Positions 17,485 through 25,516 of a stretch of DNA of 64,000 nucleotides are shown in pieces; position 1 is the stretch's first letter; each line of letters opens with the position of its first letter. A model generated the notes under the pieces. It was not told the origin of the DNA. It worked only from the letters and a program-made list of their open reading frames with translations, and did no database searches. The stretch spans positions 124,001 through 188,000 of the forward strand of contig JAEESU010000019.1 in NCBI GenBank assembly GCA_016290095.1. Direction: 5' to 3'. A program made the position numbers and the translations under genes. The stretch is from Clostridia bacterium (GTDB lineage Bacteria; Bacillota; Clostridia; TANB77; CAG-508).

Positions 17485-17514
17485 GAATAACAAATGTATT
17501 TTATGGAAAATATA
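17485..17514 (+). promoter_or_regulatory. Candidate forespore (sigma-F/sigma-G) promoter of spoVA
   Basis: GAATA (17485-17489), 15-base spacer, GGAAAATATA (17505-17514). This fits the GHATR and GGNRANANTR-type boxes of forespore sigma factors, and there is no good sigma-A promoter nearby. In Bacillus the spoVA operon is sigma-G dependent. Confidence 0.55.
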
Positions 17515-17541
17515 AAATAAAAAGACAAAAGGAGATTTTTA

Positions 17542-18006
17542 ATGAAACCTATTCAAAGTAAAGAAGAATATCAAGAATATGTTGACCAAAAAACGCCAAA
17601 TTCCCCTATTGCAAAGAATTGTTTTAATGCTTTTTGGGTTGGTGGTGTAATTTGTGCTATTGGACAAATTATTTTTGAAATATGTAAAACAAGAGGACTC
17701 GATGAAACAAATTCTTATACAATAGTTTCTATGCTATTAGTTTTTTTTAGTGCTTTTTTAACTGGATTAAATATATTCAACAAAATTGGAAAGTTCGCTG
17801 GTGCAGGATCTTTAGTTCCAATTACCGGATTTGCAAATTCAATTGTATCACCAGCAATGGAATATAAGTCTGAAGGATATGTTATGGGTGTTGGAGCAAA
17901 AATGTTTACTGTAGCAGGCCCAGTATTAGTATATGGAATTTCTAGTAGTATTATTATTGGAATAATTTATATTATTTTTAATACTCAAAGTTTAACTTTA
18001 ATATAA
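17542..18006 (+). CDS. spoVAC: Stage V sporulation protein AC
   Basis: A 154-residue membrane protein of the SpoVA channel, which moves Ca-dipicolinic acid into the developing spore and out at germination. Recognised by NCFNAFWVGGVICAIGQI near residue 28, the conserved GxGxLVPITGFANSIVSPAMEYKSEG block (~residues 95-120) and AKMFTVAGPVLVYG. Four membrane segments are apparent. AAAGGAG precedes the ATG. It is the first gene of a three-gene spoVAC-AD-AE set, the compact clostridial arrangement. Confidence 0.95.
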   Translation: MKPIQSKEEYQEYVDQKTPNSPIAKNCFNAFWVGGVICAIGQIIFEICKTRGLDETNSYTIVSMLLVFFSAFLTGLNIFNKIGKFAGAGSLVPITGFANSIVSPAMEYKSEGYVMGVGAKMFTVAGPVLVYGISSSIIIGIIYIIFNTQSLTLI

Positions 18007-18020
18007 GGAGTGTGATTATA

Positions 18021-19025
18021 ATGAAAAAAATTGGTGAACAAAGTTATTTCTTGCAAAAACCAGTTAATATATGTGGAGCATCTGCAATTGTTGGTCCAAA
18101 AGAAAAAGAAGGGCCACTGCATTCCTATTTTGACCAATGTTTAGAAGATGAATTTTGGGGCGAAAAAAGTTGGGAATCTGCAGAAAGTAAATTTGTAAAA
18201 GAAACAACCAATATGGCCATTTCAAAATCTGGAATTGCAGTAAATCAAATCGATTTTTGTTTAGCTGGTGATTTATTAAATCAATGTATTGCTTCTTCAT
18301 TTGGCTTAAGAGAAAGTAATATCCCATACTTTGGATTATTTGGTGCATGTTCTACATTTGTTGAAAGTCTAATTCTAGGATCTTGTTTAATTGATGGTGA
18401 TTTTGCAACAAATGTATTATGTGCATCTTCTAGTCACTTTTGTAGTGCAGAAAAACAGTTTAGATTTCCATTAGAACTTGGAAATCAAAGACCACCTTCG
18501 AGTCAATGGACTGTTACTGGTAGTGGTGCTACTATTTTAACAAAAGATGGAACAGGTCCATTTATTACTGGATTTACTCCTGGAAAAATTGTGGATATGG
18601 GTATAAAAGATGCTAATAATATGGGAGCAGCAATGGCTGGTGCTGCTGAAGATACGCTAATTAGGCACTTTAAAGATACTGGGACAAAACCTAGTGATTA
18701 TGATGCCATTTTTACTGGTGATTTAGGATATATTGGAAAAGATATTTTAATAGATTTAGCATCTTCCAAAGGTTATAATATTAAGTCAAATTATACCGAT
18801 TGTGGTGTGATGATCTTTGATAAAGAAAAACAAGATACTCATTCTGGTGGTTCTGGATGTGGATGTGTAGCGAGCGTTTTCTGTGGTTATATTTATAAAA
18901 TGCTACAAAAGAAAGAGTATAAAAAAGTATTGCTAATAGCTACTGGTGCCTTAATGAATTCTACAAGTTCACAACAAGGTGAATCTATACCAGGAATTGC
19001 ACATGCTGTTAGTATAAAAATATAA
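18021..19025 (+). CDS. spoVAD: Stage V sporulation protein AD
   Basis: A 334-residue protein with a thiolase-like fold that binds dipicolinic acid and works with SpoVAC and SpoVAE. Features include NICGASAIVGPKEKEGPL, the FGLFGACSTFVESL segment, RPPSSQWTVTGSGA and GSGCGCVASVFCGYIY. The start is ATG 18021, 10 bases after AAGGAG (18005-18010); an in-frame GTG at 18012 is too close to that ribosome site. The ribosome site overlaps the spoVAC stop, suggesting coupled translation. Confidence 0.95.
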   Translation: MKKIGEQSYFLQKPVNICGASAIVGPKEKEGPLHSYFDQCLEDEFWGEKSWESAESKFVKETTNMAISKSGIAVNQIDFCLAGDLLNQCIASSFGLRESNIPYFGLFGACSTFVESLILGSCLIDGDFATNVLCASSSHFCSAEKQFRFPLELGNQRPPSSQWTVTGSGATILTKDGTGPFITGFTPGKIVDMGIKDANNMGAAMAGAAEDTLIRHFKDTGTKPSDYDAIFTGDLGYIGKDILIDLASSKGYNIKSNYTDCGVMIFDKEKQDTHSGGSGCGCVASVFCGYIYKMLQKKEYKKVLLIATGALMNSTSSQQGESIPGIAHAVSIKI

Positions 19026-19036
19026 AGGAGAGTTTT

Positions 19037-19405
19037 ATGGATTGGATAATGATATTAAAAGCTTTTATTGTAGGTGGTACTATTTGTTTAATTGGACAAG
19101 TTTTAATAGATAAAACAAAATTAACTCCTGCTAGGATTCTTGTAGCATATGTAACAACAGGTGTAATTTTAGGAGGACTCGGAATATACAAACATCTTAT
19201 AAATTTTGCTGGATGTGGTGCCACTGTTCCATTAACAGGTTTTGGAAGTTTACTTGCAAAAGGAACAATTTCTGAAATTGAATCAAATGGATTTATTGGA
19301 GCATTTACAGGCGGTGTAAAAGCTGCTGCTGGTGGAATTTCTGCTGCAATATTTTTTGGGTATATAGCTTCTCTTATTTCGAAACCGAAAATAAAAAAAC
19401 AATAA
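19037..19405 (+). CDS. spoVAE: Stage V sporulation protein AE (AEb type)
   Basis: A 122-residue membrane protein completing the dipicolinic acid channel. FIVGGTICLIGQVLIDKTKLTPARILV and the block FAGCGATVPLTGFGSLLAKG are diagnostic and parallel the motifs in SpoVAC. It has three or four membrane segments. It starts 11 bases after spoVAD with AAAGGAG. No classical terminator is obvious in the 200 bases downstream. Confidence 0.94.
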   Translation: MDWIMILKAFIVGGTICLIGQVLIDKTKLTPARILVAYVTTGVILGGLGIYKHLINFAGCGATVPLTGFGSLLAKGTISEIESNGFIGAFTGGVKAAAGGISAAIFFGYIASLISKPKIKKQ

Positions 19406-19533
19406 GGGAAAATAATAATTAAATATTTTTGTTTAGATTTAGTTTAAAAATATCGTTTTAAGACTTTAAAAAATTTTCTTTTTTACTGCTTCAAGGGTTA
19501 TAAAAAAGCCGAACATTTTTTTGTAAAAAAGTA

Positions 19534-19562
19534 TTGACAAACATAATATCAAAATGTAAAAT
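19534..19562 (+). promoter_or_regulatory. Sigma-A promoter of the YgjP-like gene
   Basis: Consensus TTGACA (19534-19539), 17 bases, TAAAAT (19557-19562). Confidence 0.8.
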
Positions 19563-19612
19563 AAATACGAACAAAGTTTCTTAGAACATTTATTTTATAG
19601 GAGGACAAAATT

Positions 19613-20188
19613 ATGATGTTTTTTAATAGAGTTAAATCAGCTAATATCAAAGAAAGCAAAGTCTTATATGATGACAACTTTTTGTTTGGAAAAGATGAAA
19701 CATTAATGCCAAAATTCACAAGTATTTTTGGCAAAAGCTATGCTGTAAATGTATACTATTTAAAAGTACAAAAACCAGAATTAAATTTACAAAATAATTG
19801 TATTAATATAAGTCTTCCTATCATTTATAGAAAAAGAGAAAATCAAGATTTATTAAATGCTATTCTTTTCAAAATGTACAAAAAAATAACAGAAGCTGAA
19901 ATCGAAAACATTTTTGAAAAAGCAAGACATGATTTCGGATTTGCTCCAGAAGATTATGAAATTAGAAAAATGGAAAGATCTTTAGCAACATGCAATTATG
20001 ATCTACAATCTATTTTTATTAGTCCATACATCTCTATGTATTCTAAAGAAGTTATTGAATATATTGTATATCATGAATTTTGCCACTTAAAATATAAAAC
20101 ACATTCTAAAAAATTCTATGAATTACTTTCAATATATCAACCAAACTATGAAAAAATAGCTAAAAACATGCCAAATTTAAAGTACTAA
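19613..20188 (+). CDS. YgjP-like zinc metallopeptidase
   Basis: A 191-residue soluble protein whose C terminus carries the zincin motif YHEFCHLKYKTHSKKFYELL (HExxH followed by a third histidine ligand), the signature of the YgjP/DUF45 group related to SprT and WLM peptidases. The N-terminal ~100 residues are divergent from typical members. Members are predicted metallopeptidases with no settled substrate. It has its own strong promoter and a ribosome site TAGGAGGAC. There is no signal sequence, so it is cytoplasmic. Confidence 0.85.
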   Translation: MMFFNRVKSANIKESKVLYDDNFLFGKDETLMPKFTSIFGKSYAVNVYYLKVQKPELNLQNNCINISLPIIYRKRENQDLLNAILFKMYKKITEAEIENIFEKARHDFGFAPEDYEIRKMERSLATCNYDLQSIFISPYISMYSKEVIEYIVYHEFCHLKYKTHSKKFYELLSIYQPNYEKIAKNMPNLKY

Positions 20189-20191
20189 TTC

Positions 20192-20220
20192 TGTACATTC
20201 CCCATTTTCTGTGTTATAAT
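20192..20220 (+). promoter_or_regulatory. Sigma-A promoter of the GNAT cassette
   Basis: TGTACA (20192-20197), 17 bases, TATAAT (20215-20220), beginning only 3 bases after the previous stop codon. Confidence 0.65.
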
Positions 20221-20250
20221 AAGTAAACAAAAAATGAGGAGGTCAAAGTC

Positions 20251-20742
20251 ATGGAGAAGTACATTGTTGAAACATCTCGATTAATTCTACGGCCTTTTAC
20301 CATGAAAGATTTGAACGAGTACTTTGAAATCACACGTGAAAAAGAAATCAAAATGTATGTACCATATGCATGTCCACAAACACACAAGGATTGCGAACGA
20401 GACTTCATCACTTCATATACCGTCTGCGACTTCGTACACGATTTCTATGTATTGATTGAACGCAAAGCAACCCGGAAAGTTATTGGAGCGATTATTTGCA
20501 CTCTTTCAGATGAATTTGATGTAGCATATTTCATCAGCAAGTTATATCGCGAACATGGCTATATGCGAGAAGCCCTTCAGGCATTTGTGCAAAGTATGCC
20601 AAAAGGTTCAATATTACGCTTCGACATAAAGCAAACAAACACAGCAAGTCTGCACACTATTAAGAGTATCGAAACAGCTGTGGAATATGAATTCGAAGAT
20701 TCAGAAAAAGCAAATTTTCGCAGATTCATAATTACTCGATAA
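20251..20742 (+). CDS. GNAT family N-acetyltransferase, GC-richer and probably acquired
   Basis: A 163-residue acetyltransferase of the RimJ/RimL-like type: it opens VETSRLILRPFTMKDLNEYFEI, and FDVAYFISKLYREHGYMREALQAF is the acetyl-CoA binding region. The usual G-xG pyrophosphate loop is changed (REHGYMREAL). The acyl acceptor cannot be predicted. Base composition is about 40% G+C, and codons such as CGA, CGC and CGG contrast with the AT-rich neighbours. It has its own promoter, a GAGGAGGT ribosome site and a GC-rich terminator, as if the unit arrived as one piece. Confidence 0.85.
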   Translation: MEKYIVETSRLILRPFTMKDLNEYFEITREKEIKMYVPYACPQTHKDCERDFITSYTVCDFVHDFYVLIERKATRKVIGAIICTLSDEFDVAYFISKLYREHGYMREALQAFVQSMPKGSILRFDIKQTNTASLHTIKSIETAVEYEFEDSEKANFRRFIITR

Positions 20743-20790
20743 TCACGACCTGCCACGCAAAGGGTAATTCCTAGCGTATAATCACAAAAA

Positions 20791-20825
20791 CTCTGAACCA
20801 TCAAACTGGTCCAGAGCTTTTTTAT
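20791..20825 (+). terminator. Terminator of the GNAT cassette
   Basis: CTCTGAACCA/TGGTCCAGAG hairpin (one mismatch) followed by CTTTTTTA. Confidence 0.85.
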
Positions 20826-20841
20826 TTTAATAGCAAAAAAA

Positions 20842-20863
20842 GAATAGTATTAATACTATTCTC
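20842..20863 (-). terminator. Terminator of infC-rpmI-rplT
   Basis: Perfect 22-base palindrome AGAATAGTATT/AATACTATTCT followed by TTTTTTTGC on the minus strand, 10 bases after the rplT stop. Confidence 0.85.
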
Positions 20864-20873
20864 TTTTATCATT

Positions 20874-21224
20874 CTATGCTTTTTTTGCAATTTCAGCTAA
20901 TTCAGAAAATGCTTTAGCGTCTGATACAGCGATTTCAGCTAACATTTTTCTATTAACAGTAACATTTGCCTTTTTAAGTCCTGCTATTAATTTGCTATAT
21001 GTTAATCCGTTCATTCTTGCTGCTGCATTAATTCTAACTATCCATAATTTTCTGAAATTTGATTTTTTATCTTTTCTTCCAACATAAGCATACATACCAG
21101 ATTTCATAACAGCTTGTTTAGCCATTCTATATCTGTAGTGTTTTGCTCCATAATATCCTTTTGCTTGTTTTAATACTTTTTTATGTCTTGCTCTTGTTGT
21201 TCTTGCTGTTTTTACTCTTGCCAT
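20874..21224 (-). CDS. rplT: 50S ribosomal protein L20
   Basis: A 116-residue L20 with the family start [26 protein letters not shown] and the internal [23 protein letters not shown] block. It binds 23S rRNA early in assembly and, in Firmicutes, represses the infC-rpmI-rplT operon through the leader. It is last in the operon, 30 bases after rpmI. Confidence 0.98.
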   Translation of the reverse strand: MARVKTARTTRARHKKVLKQAKGYYGAKHYRYRMAKQAVMKSGMYAYVGRKDKKSNFRKLWIVRINAAARMNGLTYSKLIAGLKKANVTVNRKMLAEIAVSDAKAFSELAEIAKKA

Positions 21225-21254
21225 TTATATTCAACTCCTTCTATCCAAATTTTT

Positions 21255-21458
21255 CTAGTTACCATATGGTAATAATCTCTTAATTCCGGCTACTACAGTT
21301 TTATCTGCGTATGCATCTTGTATTTTTCCTGATTTCTTTTGTCTAGTTGTTTTTGTAGCTAAACGATGTCTTCTATTAGCTTTTGTTCTTTTAACTTTTT
21401 CTGTAGCTGTATAAGAATATCTTTTCTTTGCAGCTTTATTTGTTTTTAATTTTGGCAT
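21255..21458 (-). CDS. rpmI: 50S ribosomal protein L35
   Basis: A 67-residue basic protein starting MPKLKTNKAAKKRYSYTATEKVKR, typical of L35 (usual length 64-67). It is the middle gene of infC-rpmI-rplT, with GAAGGGAG before the ATG. Confidence 0.97.
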   Translation of the reverse strand: MPKLKTNKAAKKRYSYTATEKVKRTKANRRHRLATKTTRQKKSGKIQDAYADKTVVAGIKRLLPYGN

Positions 21459-21485
21459 TTTGAAAACTCCCTTCTAAACTTACTT

Positions 21486-21995
21486 TTATATTTTTTTTGT
21501 TAAAATTATAAACATTGTTTTACCTTCTAAGAATGGTTTTTTCTCAACTGTTGAAACGTCAGCAAGTTCTTCGATGAATTTGTTTAATACAACTTCACCT
21601 GCTTTAACATTGTTTAATTCTCTTCCTCTAAATCTAACAGTAAATTTTACTTTATTGCCAGCTTCTAAGAAAGCTCTTGCATTTTTACATTTAAATCCGA
21701 AATCGTGATCACCAATATTTGGTGTAACTCTAATTTCTTTAAGTTCAACAGTTTTTTGATTTTTTCTTGATTCTTTCTCTTTTTTTGCTTGTTCAAATTT
21801 GTACTTTCCATAGTTCATTAATTTGCAAACAACAGGCTTGCTATTAGGAGCAACTAGAACTAAGTCTATATCGTTTTCTTCTGCAAGTTCTAAAGCCTTT
21901 TCGATAGAAACAACACCAATCTTTTCTCCGTTAATACCAATTAATTGAACTTCTTTTTCTTTAATTTGTCCATTTATAGGTAATTCTTGTTTTAT
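21486..21995 (-). CDS. infC: Translation initiation factor IF-3 with an ATA start codon
   Basis: IF-3 keeps 30S subunits free and checks start codons. The 169-residue protein begins KQELPINGQIKEKEVQLIG after the initiator and contains the VAPNSKPVVCKLMNYGKYKFEQ linker and the C-terminal DHDFGFKCKNARAFLEAGNKVKFT. No ATG, GTG or TTG gives a full-length protein: the frame opens at ATA (21993-21995), 7 bases after the excellent ribosome site GGAGGTG. The first internal ATG (21818) would remove the N-terminal domain. Rare AUU/AUA-type starts are the hallmark of infC autoregulation. Confidence 0.95.
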   Translation of the reverse strand: MKQELPINGQIKEKEVQLIGINGEKIGVVSIEKALELAEENDIDLVLVAPNSKPVVCKLMNYGKYKFEQAKKEKESRKNQKTVELKEIRVTPNIGDHDFGFKCKNARAFLEAGNKVKFTVRFRGRELNNVKAGEVVLNKFIEELADVSTVEKKPFLEGKTMFIILTKKI

Positions 21996-22010
21996 AGTAA
22001 AACACCTCCA

Positions 22011-22043
22011 AAAAAAAATTTGACTTTATTTTAAAAAGCCAAA
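22011..22043 (-). promoter_or_regulatory. Attenuator hairpin in the infC leader
   Basis: On the minus strand, TTTGGCTTT pairs with AAAGTCAAA (one G-T pair) and is followed by nine T, just upstream of the infC ribosome site. The ~130-base leader before it also contains GAAATATCC/GGATATTTC-type complementarity near 22117-22135. Position and form fit the L20-controlled attenuation known for Firmicute infC leaders. Confidence 0.75.
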
Positions 22044-22148
22044 TCCACATACTAATTCATATAAAACAATATTTTATTTGAATTTTAACCTTAAGCTCGC
22101 ATTTAAGATAAGGTGAGAAATATGGATATTTCTTCTTAAAACATATCT

Positions 22149-22177
22149 ATATTACTACTTTTTATCTTAAATGTCAA
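22149..22177 (-). promoter_or_regulatory. Sigma-A promoter of infC-rpmI-rplT
   Basis: Minus strand: consensus TTGACA (22172-22177), 17 bases, TAATAT (22149-22154). Confidence 0.8.
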
Positions 22178-22184
22178 GCGTTTT

Positions 22185-22751
22185 TTAATTTTTCTTTCCA
22201 AATATTGAAGCAAAGAAATTTTTAATTGTTTGGAAAAAGCCAACTGTTTCTGCTACATTATTATCAACTGGAAGATTTTCTTTAGCAGGTTGTTCTTCTT
22301 GAAGATCAGTGTAGTCTTTGATATCTTCGTTTTGTTCTGTATATTGCTCAAATTTTTGAATTACTCTAGGTCTAGAAAAATCTTCTTTTGGTTCTTCCTC
22401 TTTCTCAGTTGAGAATAAATTATCTACACTAAATTTTTCTTTCATTTGAGCATCAAGTTTTTCTTGATTACGAAGCATAATATCATAAAGTTCTTGTTTT
22501 CTTTCTTCATTTTCACACCAATATTTTAAGTGCAATAATGCAATAATTTCTAAGCAATATCTACTTAATCCCTGATTTTGAAGTGGTACATATGGATCAA
22601 TATTAATTTCATGATTTGGATCTTTATATGTGCTGAAAAAAGTTAACATTTTTTCAGGAACTTTTTCCTTATATTTAATATTCATATGATTAATAATATA
22701 ATCAACTTCTGCATATGCACGAATGTCTTCTAAAGTAATTACAACACTCAT
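22185..22751 (-). CDS. Hypothetical soluble protein with amphipathic C terminus
   Basis: A 188-residue protein that I do not recognise. The first ~120 residues look all-helical (LEDIRAYAEVDYIINHMNIKYKEKVPEKML; CLEIIALLHLKYWCENEERKQELYDIML). Residues ~120-165 are acidic and probably disordered, and the end TIKNFFASIFGKKN could form an amphipathic, membrane-touching helix. GGAGGAGT precedes the ATG. It follows the InlB-repeat gene by 28 bases, so the two are probably co-transcribed. Confidence 0.7.
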   Translation of the reverse strand: MSVVITLEDIRAYAEVDYIINHMNIKYKEKVPEKMLTFFSTYKDPNHEINIDPYVPLQNQGLSRYCLEIIALLHLKYWCENEERKQELYDIMLRNQEKLDAQMKEKFSVDNLFSTEKEEEPKEDFSRPRVIQKFEQYTEQNEDIKDYTDLQEEQPAKENLPVDNNVAETVGFFQTIKNFFASIFGKKN

Positions 22752-22779
22752 TGGTACTCCTCCATTATTCTTTAGTATC

Positions 22780-23217
22780 TTATTTTTCTATATTATCTTT
22801 ATCTTGTTCAACACCTATTTCAGTTTTACCGTTTGCTACTATTTCACTTACTATTTCTTCAGCAGTTCTTGAATCTTTTTCTAATGCTTTTTGTTGTTCA
22901 CTAACTTTTTGTCCAGCTTCAACTGTTGCATTTAAATTTGTTTTTTTGGCATTTTCAAGAGAAGCTTTCAAAAAAGCACTTTCTCTATTTGAAGCAGGAT
23001 TACTTGATTCATACTTAGCAACTAATACAAGATTATCTTCAACTTTTTCTAGTTTTTCTTCCCCAGTCCATCCAACAAATTTGAATGATTCAATATTTGT
23101 TGCAGCTTTAAATGGTTCTGGCCCGCTATAAACAACTTTATCTCCTACATTAACAAGTTGTCTATCTAACACGGTTTTTTCATCATCATCATAAAAAATT
23201 ACTTCTACTTTATCCAA
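22780..23217 (-). CDS. InlB B-repeat-like cytoplasmic protein, TTG start
   Basis: A 145-residue protein. Its first ~65 residues resemble one InlB B-repeat/Listeria-Bacteroides repeat module: VEVIFYDDDEKTV, a GDKVVYSGPEP turn and FKFVGWTGEEKLEKVEDNLVLVAKYE. The remainder is a charged, probably helical tail. No signal peptide or wall anchor is present, which is unusual for this repeat. The start is TTG 23215-23217, because GGAGG lies 9 bases upstream and the longer in-frame extension coincides with a consensus promoter. Function is unknown. Confidence 0.7.
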   Translation of the reverse strand: MDKVEVIFYDDDEKTVLDRQLVNVGDKVVYSGPEPFKAATNIESFKFVGWTGEEKLEKVEDNLVLVAKYESSNPASNRESAFLKASLENAKKTNLNATVEAGQKVSEQQKALEKDSRTAEEIVSEIVANGKTEIGVEQDKDNIEK

Positions 23218-23257
23218 TCTTAAGTACCTCCACGGTTCATTAGTATCTAACACATTT

Positions 23258-23286
23258 ATTATAACCTTAATGATTTTTTTTGGCAA
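23258..23286 (-). promoter_or_regulatory. Sigma-A promoter of the InlB-repeat gene
   Basis: Minus strand: TTGCCA (23281-23286), 17 bases, TATAAT (23258-23263). Confidence 0.75.
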
Positions 23287-23302
23287 GATATTTATAATAA
23301 AA

Positions 23303-23326
23303 AAAGATACGATTTCTCGTATCTTT
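23303..23326 (-). terminator. Terminator of the HU gene
   Basis: Perfect stem AAAGATACGA/TCGTATCTTT with a 4-base loop, followed by a T run on the minus strand. Confidence 0.88.
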
Positions 23327-23355
23327 CTATGAATTCATATATAATATATAAAATT

Positions 23356-23634
23356 CTATTTTTTATTTACTAAATCTTTTAATGCTTTTCCAGCTTTAAA
23401 TACTGGAGCTTTTGATGCAGGTATTTTGATTTCTTCTTTAGTTTGTGGGTTTCTTCCTTTTCTAGCTGCTCTTTTTCTTACTTCAAAAGATCCAAATCCA
23501 ACTAATTGAACTTTGTCACCTTTTGCTAAAGATTCTGTAACTACTCCTACGAATGCGTTAACAGATTCTTCTGCAGATTTTTTTGTTACTCCTGTTTTTG
23601 CAGCTATTGCTGCGATTAATTCAGCTTTGTTCAT
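23356..23634 (-). CDS. hup: HU family DNA-binding protein
   Basis: A 92-residue nucleoid protein with the typical start [47 protein letters not shown] (DNA-binding arm) and the [13 protein letters not shown] end. HU dimers bend and compact DNA. TTAGGAGGT precedes the ATG, and a dedicated terminator makes it monocistronic. Confidence 0.97.
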   Translation of the reverse strand: MNKAELIAAIAAKTGVTKKSAEESVNAFVGVVTESLAKGDKVQLVGFGSFEVRKRAARKGRNPQTKEEIKIPASKAPVFKAGKALKDLVNKK

Positions 23635-23749
23635 TTTTAAATTACCTCCTAATAGAATTTAGTATTATGTAGAATTTCTATTATTTATTTCTACAATTAT
23701 CTTATTCGCCAAATTTAGCACAAATCCTTCTTTTTTTTAAAAAAATTCC

Positions 23750-25345
23750 TTATTTTTCTAGGAATGCAGATTTCTTAATTGTTGTATTGCTTATTTCCCA
23801 ACGGTTTTGTGTTTTTGCTTTTTTAATATTTTTTTGTAAAAATATCAAAAAAACATAAAAAATTACTGAAAAAAACACTATTATTACTATTAATATTTTT
23901 CTAAATAATATAATCTTTTTTAAATATCCGTAAAGTATTTTTGATATTATAATCATAAAAATAGAAATTATTACAGATTTTATAATTAAAAAGTTGAAAA
24001 TTTTTAATTTTATATTTTTCTTTAAACTAAAAAACACAAATATAAATGTACATATGTTAGAAATAATATTTGATATTATTGCACCTTTTTCATAAAAAAT
24101 TGGTATTGGAACTAATAAAATATTAAATATTAGTTTTAATGTAACTCCAATAATAGCACCATATAATGGTATATTATTTTTCCCTATTCCCTGAAGTGCT
24201 CCATTTATTGTTTGAGTAGTTGCAGAAAAAATTAATGTAAAAACTGATAATTTTAAAAGTTCTGCACCAGCACTTGCCTTCGGAAATAAGAATTCAAATA
24301 TTTCATTTGAATAAAAAAATGTTCCAAAACAATAAGGTATACAAATTAATAAACTTATAATAATTGAAAATTCTATTCTTTTTACAATACTATCAATGTC
24401 GTTTCTGGCTCTCATCCTAGAAATTTCTGGTATTAAAGCTGTAGATAATGAATTATTAAAACTAAGTGGTAATGCTATTAAAATATCAACCTTTGAACTT
24501 AAAATACCATATTTAAGCATTGCTTCCTTCTCTCCTACAGCCCTTTTTAATATCTTTACAACTGTCATTGAATCAATATTTTTACCAAGCACTCCTAGTA
24601 TACTACATAATGTAATTGGAATAGCTGATTTTAAAACTTTACATATAATAAATGTTATTCTCTCTCTTGGAAATATAAAGTTATTTATATTTTTTTCGAA
24701 GCACAATATTTTTATAAATATGTAAATTAAACTAAAAAAAGTTGCAACTGTTGTGGCCAAATTTGCGAATCCTGCCATTATTTCGGTATTAGTTTTAAAT
24801 AACTTACTTGATATTTCAACAAATATAATTGTAAATATAGATTTTAGAATCTGCTCTATAACTTGTGATTTAGCAGTAATTTGAATCTTACCTTCTCCAT
24901 TACAATATCCTCTAAATACTGAACTAAGTGATACAAAAAATACAGCTGGTGATAAAACCATAATACTAAATTTCGCTTTAGGAATTTCTAAAAGATTGTT
25001 TGCAATTATTCCTGAAAGGAAAAATAGAAAAACACATCCAAATACTCCTAATGTTCCAAAAATTGTAATTGCAACTCTCAATATAATATATTTATTTGTA
25101 TAATCCTTTATTGAGTTTTTTTCAGAAATAAGTTTAGATATTGCGTTTGGAACTCCAATTGACGAAAAGGTTAGCAATAATGCATATATTTGATAACCAC
25201 TCATATATATTGCATTTCCTTCATCTCCAAAGCCTTTTTTATTTGTTAAGTATAAACTATATAATACTCCAAAAACTTTTATAAATACTTGAGAAATAAT
25301 TAAAGAAAGCAAGCCATGTGTAAAATTTGACGATTTTTCTTTCAT
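23750..25345 (-). CDS. spoVB: SpoVB/MurJ-like polysaccharide flippase (MOP superfamily)
   Basis: A 531-residue multispanning membrane protein with about 14 helices. N-terminal GLLSLIISQVFIKVFGVLYSLYLTN, FSSIGVPNAISKLISE and SVFRGYCNGEGKI are typical of SpoVB/YtgP relatives of the lipid II flippase MurJ. SpoVB takes part in spore cortex synthesis; the vegetative paralogue YtgP/Amj could also be meant, so the sporulation role is probable rather than certain. Composition is strongly AT-rich like its neighbours. Confidence 0.82.
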   Translation of the reverse strand: MKEKSSNFTHGLLSLIISQVFIKVFGVLYSLYLTNKKGFGDEGNAIYMSGYQIYALLLTFSSIGVPNAISKLISEKNSIKDYTNKYIILRVAITIFGTLGVFGCVFLFFLSGIIANNLLEIPKAKFSIMVLSPAVFFVSLSSVFRGYCNGEGKIQITAKSQVIEQILKSIFTIIFVEISSKLFKTNTEIMAGFANLATTVATFFSLIYIFIKILCFEKNINNFIFPRERITFIICKVLKSAIPITLCSILGVLGKNIDSMTVVKILKRAVGEKEAMLKYGILSSKVDILIALPLSFNNSLSTALIPEISRMRARNDIDSIVKRIEFSIIISLLICIPYCFGTFFYSNEIFEFLFPKASAGAELLKLSVFTLIFSATTQTINGALQGIGKNNIPLYGAIIGVTLKLIFNILLVPIPIFYEKGAIISNIISNICTFIFVFFSLKKNIKLKIFNFLIIKSVIISIFMIIISKILYGYLKKIILFRKILIVIIVFFSVIFYVFLIFLQKNIKKAKTQNRWEISNTTIKKSAFLEK

Positions 25346-25448
25346 TTTTTTACCTCTATATTTATTTTATTATCTTTTTTATTTGATATTCATTAATCAA
25401 ATAAATACATTTTTCCTTAGAGAAATGAGCTTTTTTTGCTTAAAACAC

Positions 25449-25477
25449 TTGATTTTTTTCCGTTTTTGTAAGATAAT
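25449..25477 (+). promoter_or_regulatory. Sigma-A promoter of the VirD4-like gene
   Basis: TTGATT (25449-25454), 17 bases, GATAAT (25472-25477), about 40 bases before the start. Confidence 0.55.
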
Positions 25478-25516
25478 ATATATGTATAACTATGTTTATA
25501 GGAAGGTTTTATTATT

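Noticed and set aside
21486..21818. Short IF-3 starting at the internal ATG
   Set aside because: It would remove the conserved N-terminal domain; the ATA start has a perfect ribosome site.
23218..23286. 23-residue N-terminal extension of the InlB-repeat protein
   Set aside because: The segment contains a consensus promoter and the true ribosome site.
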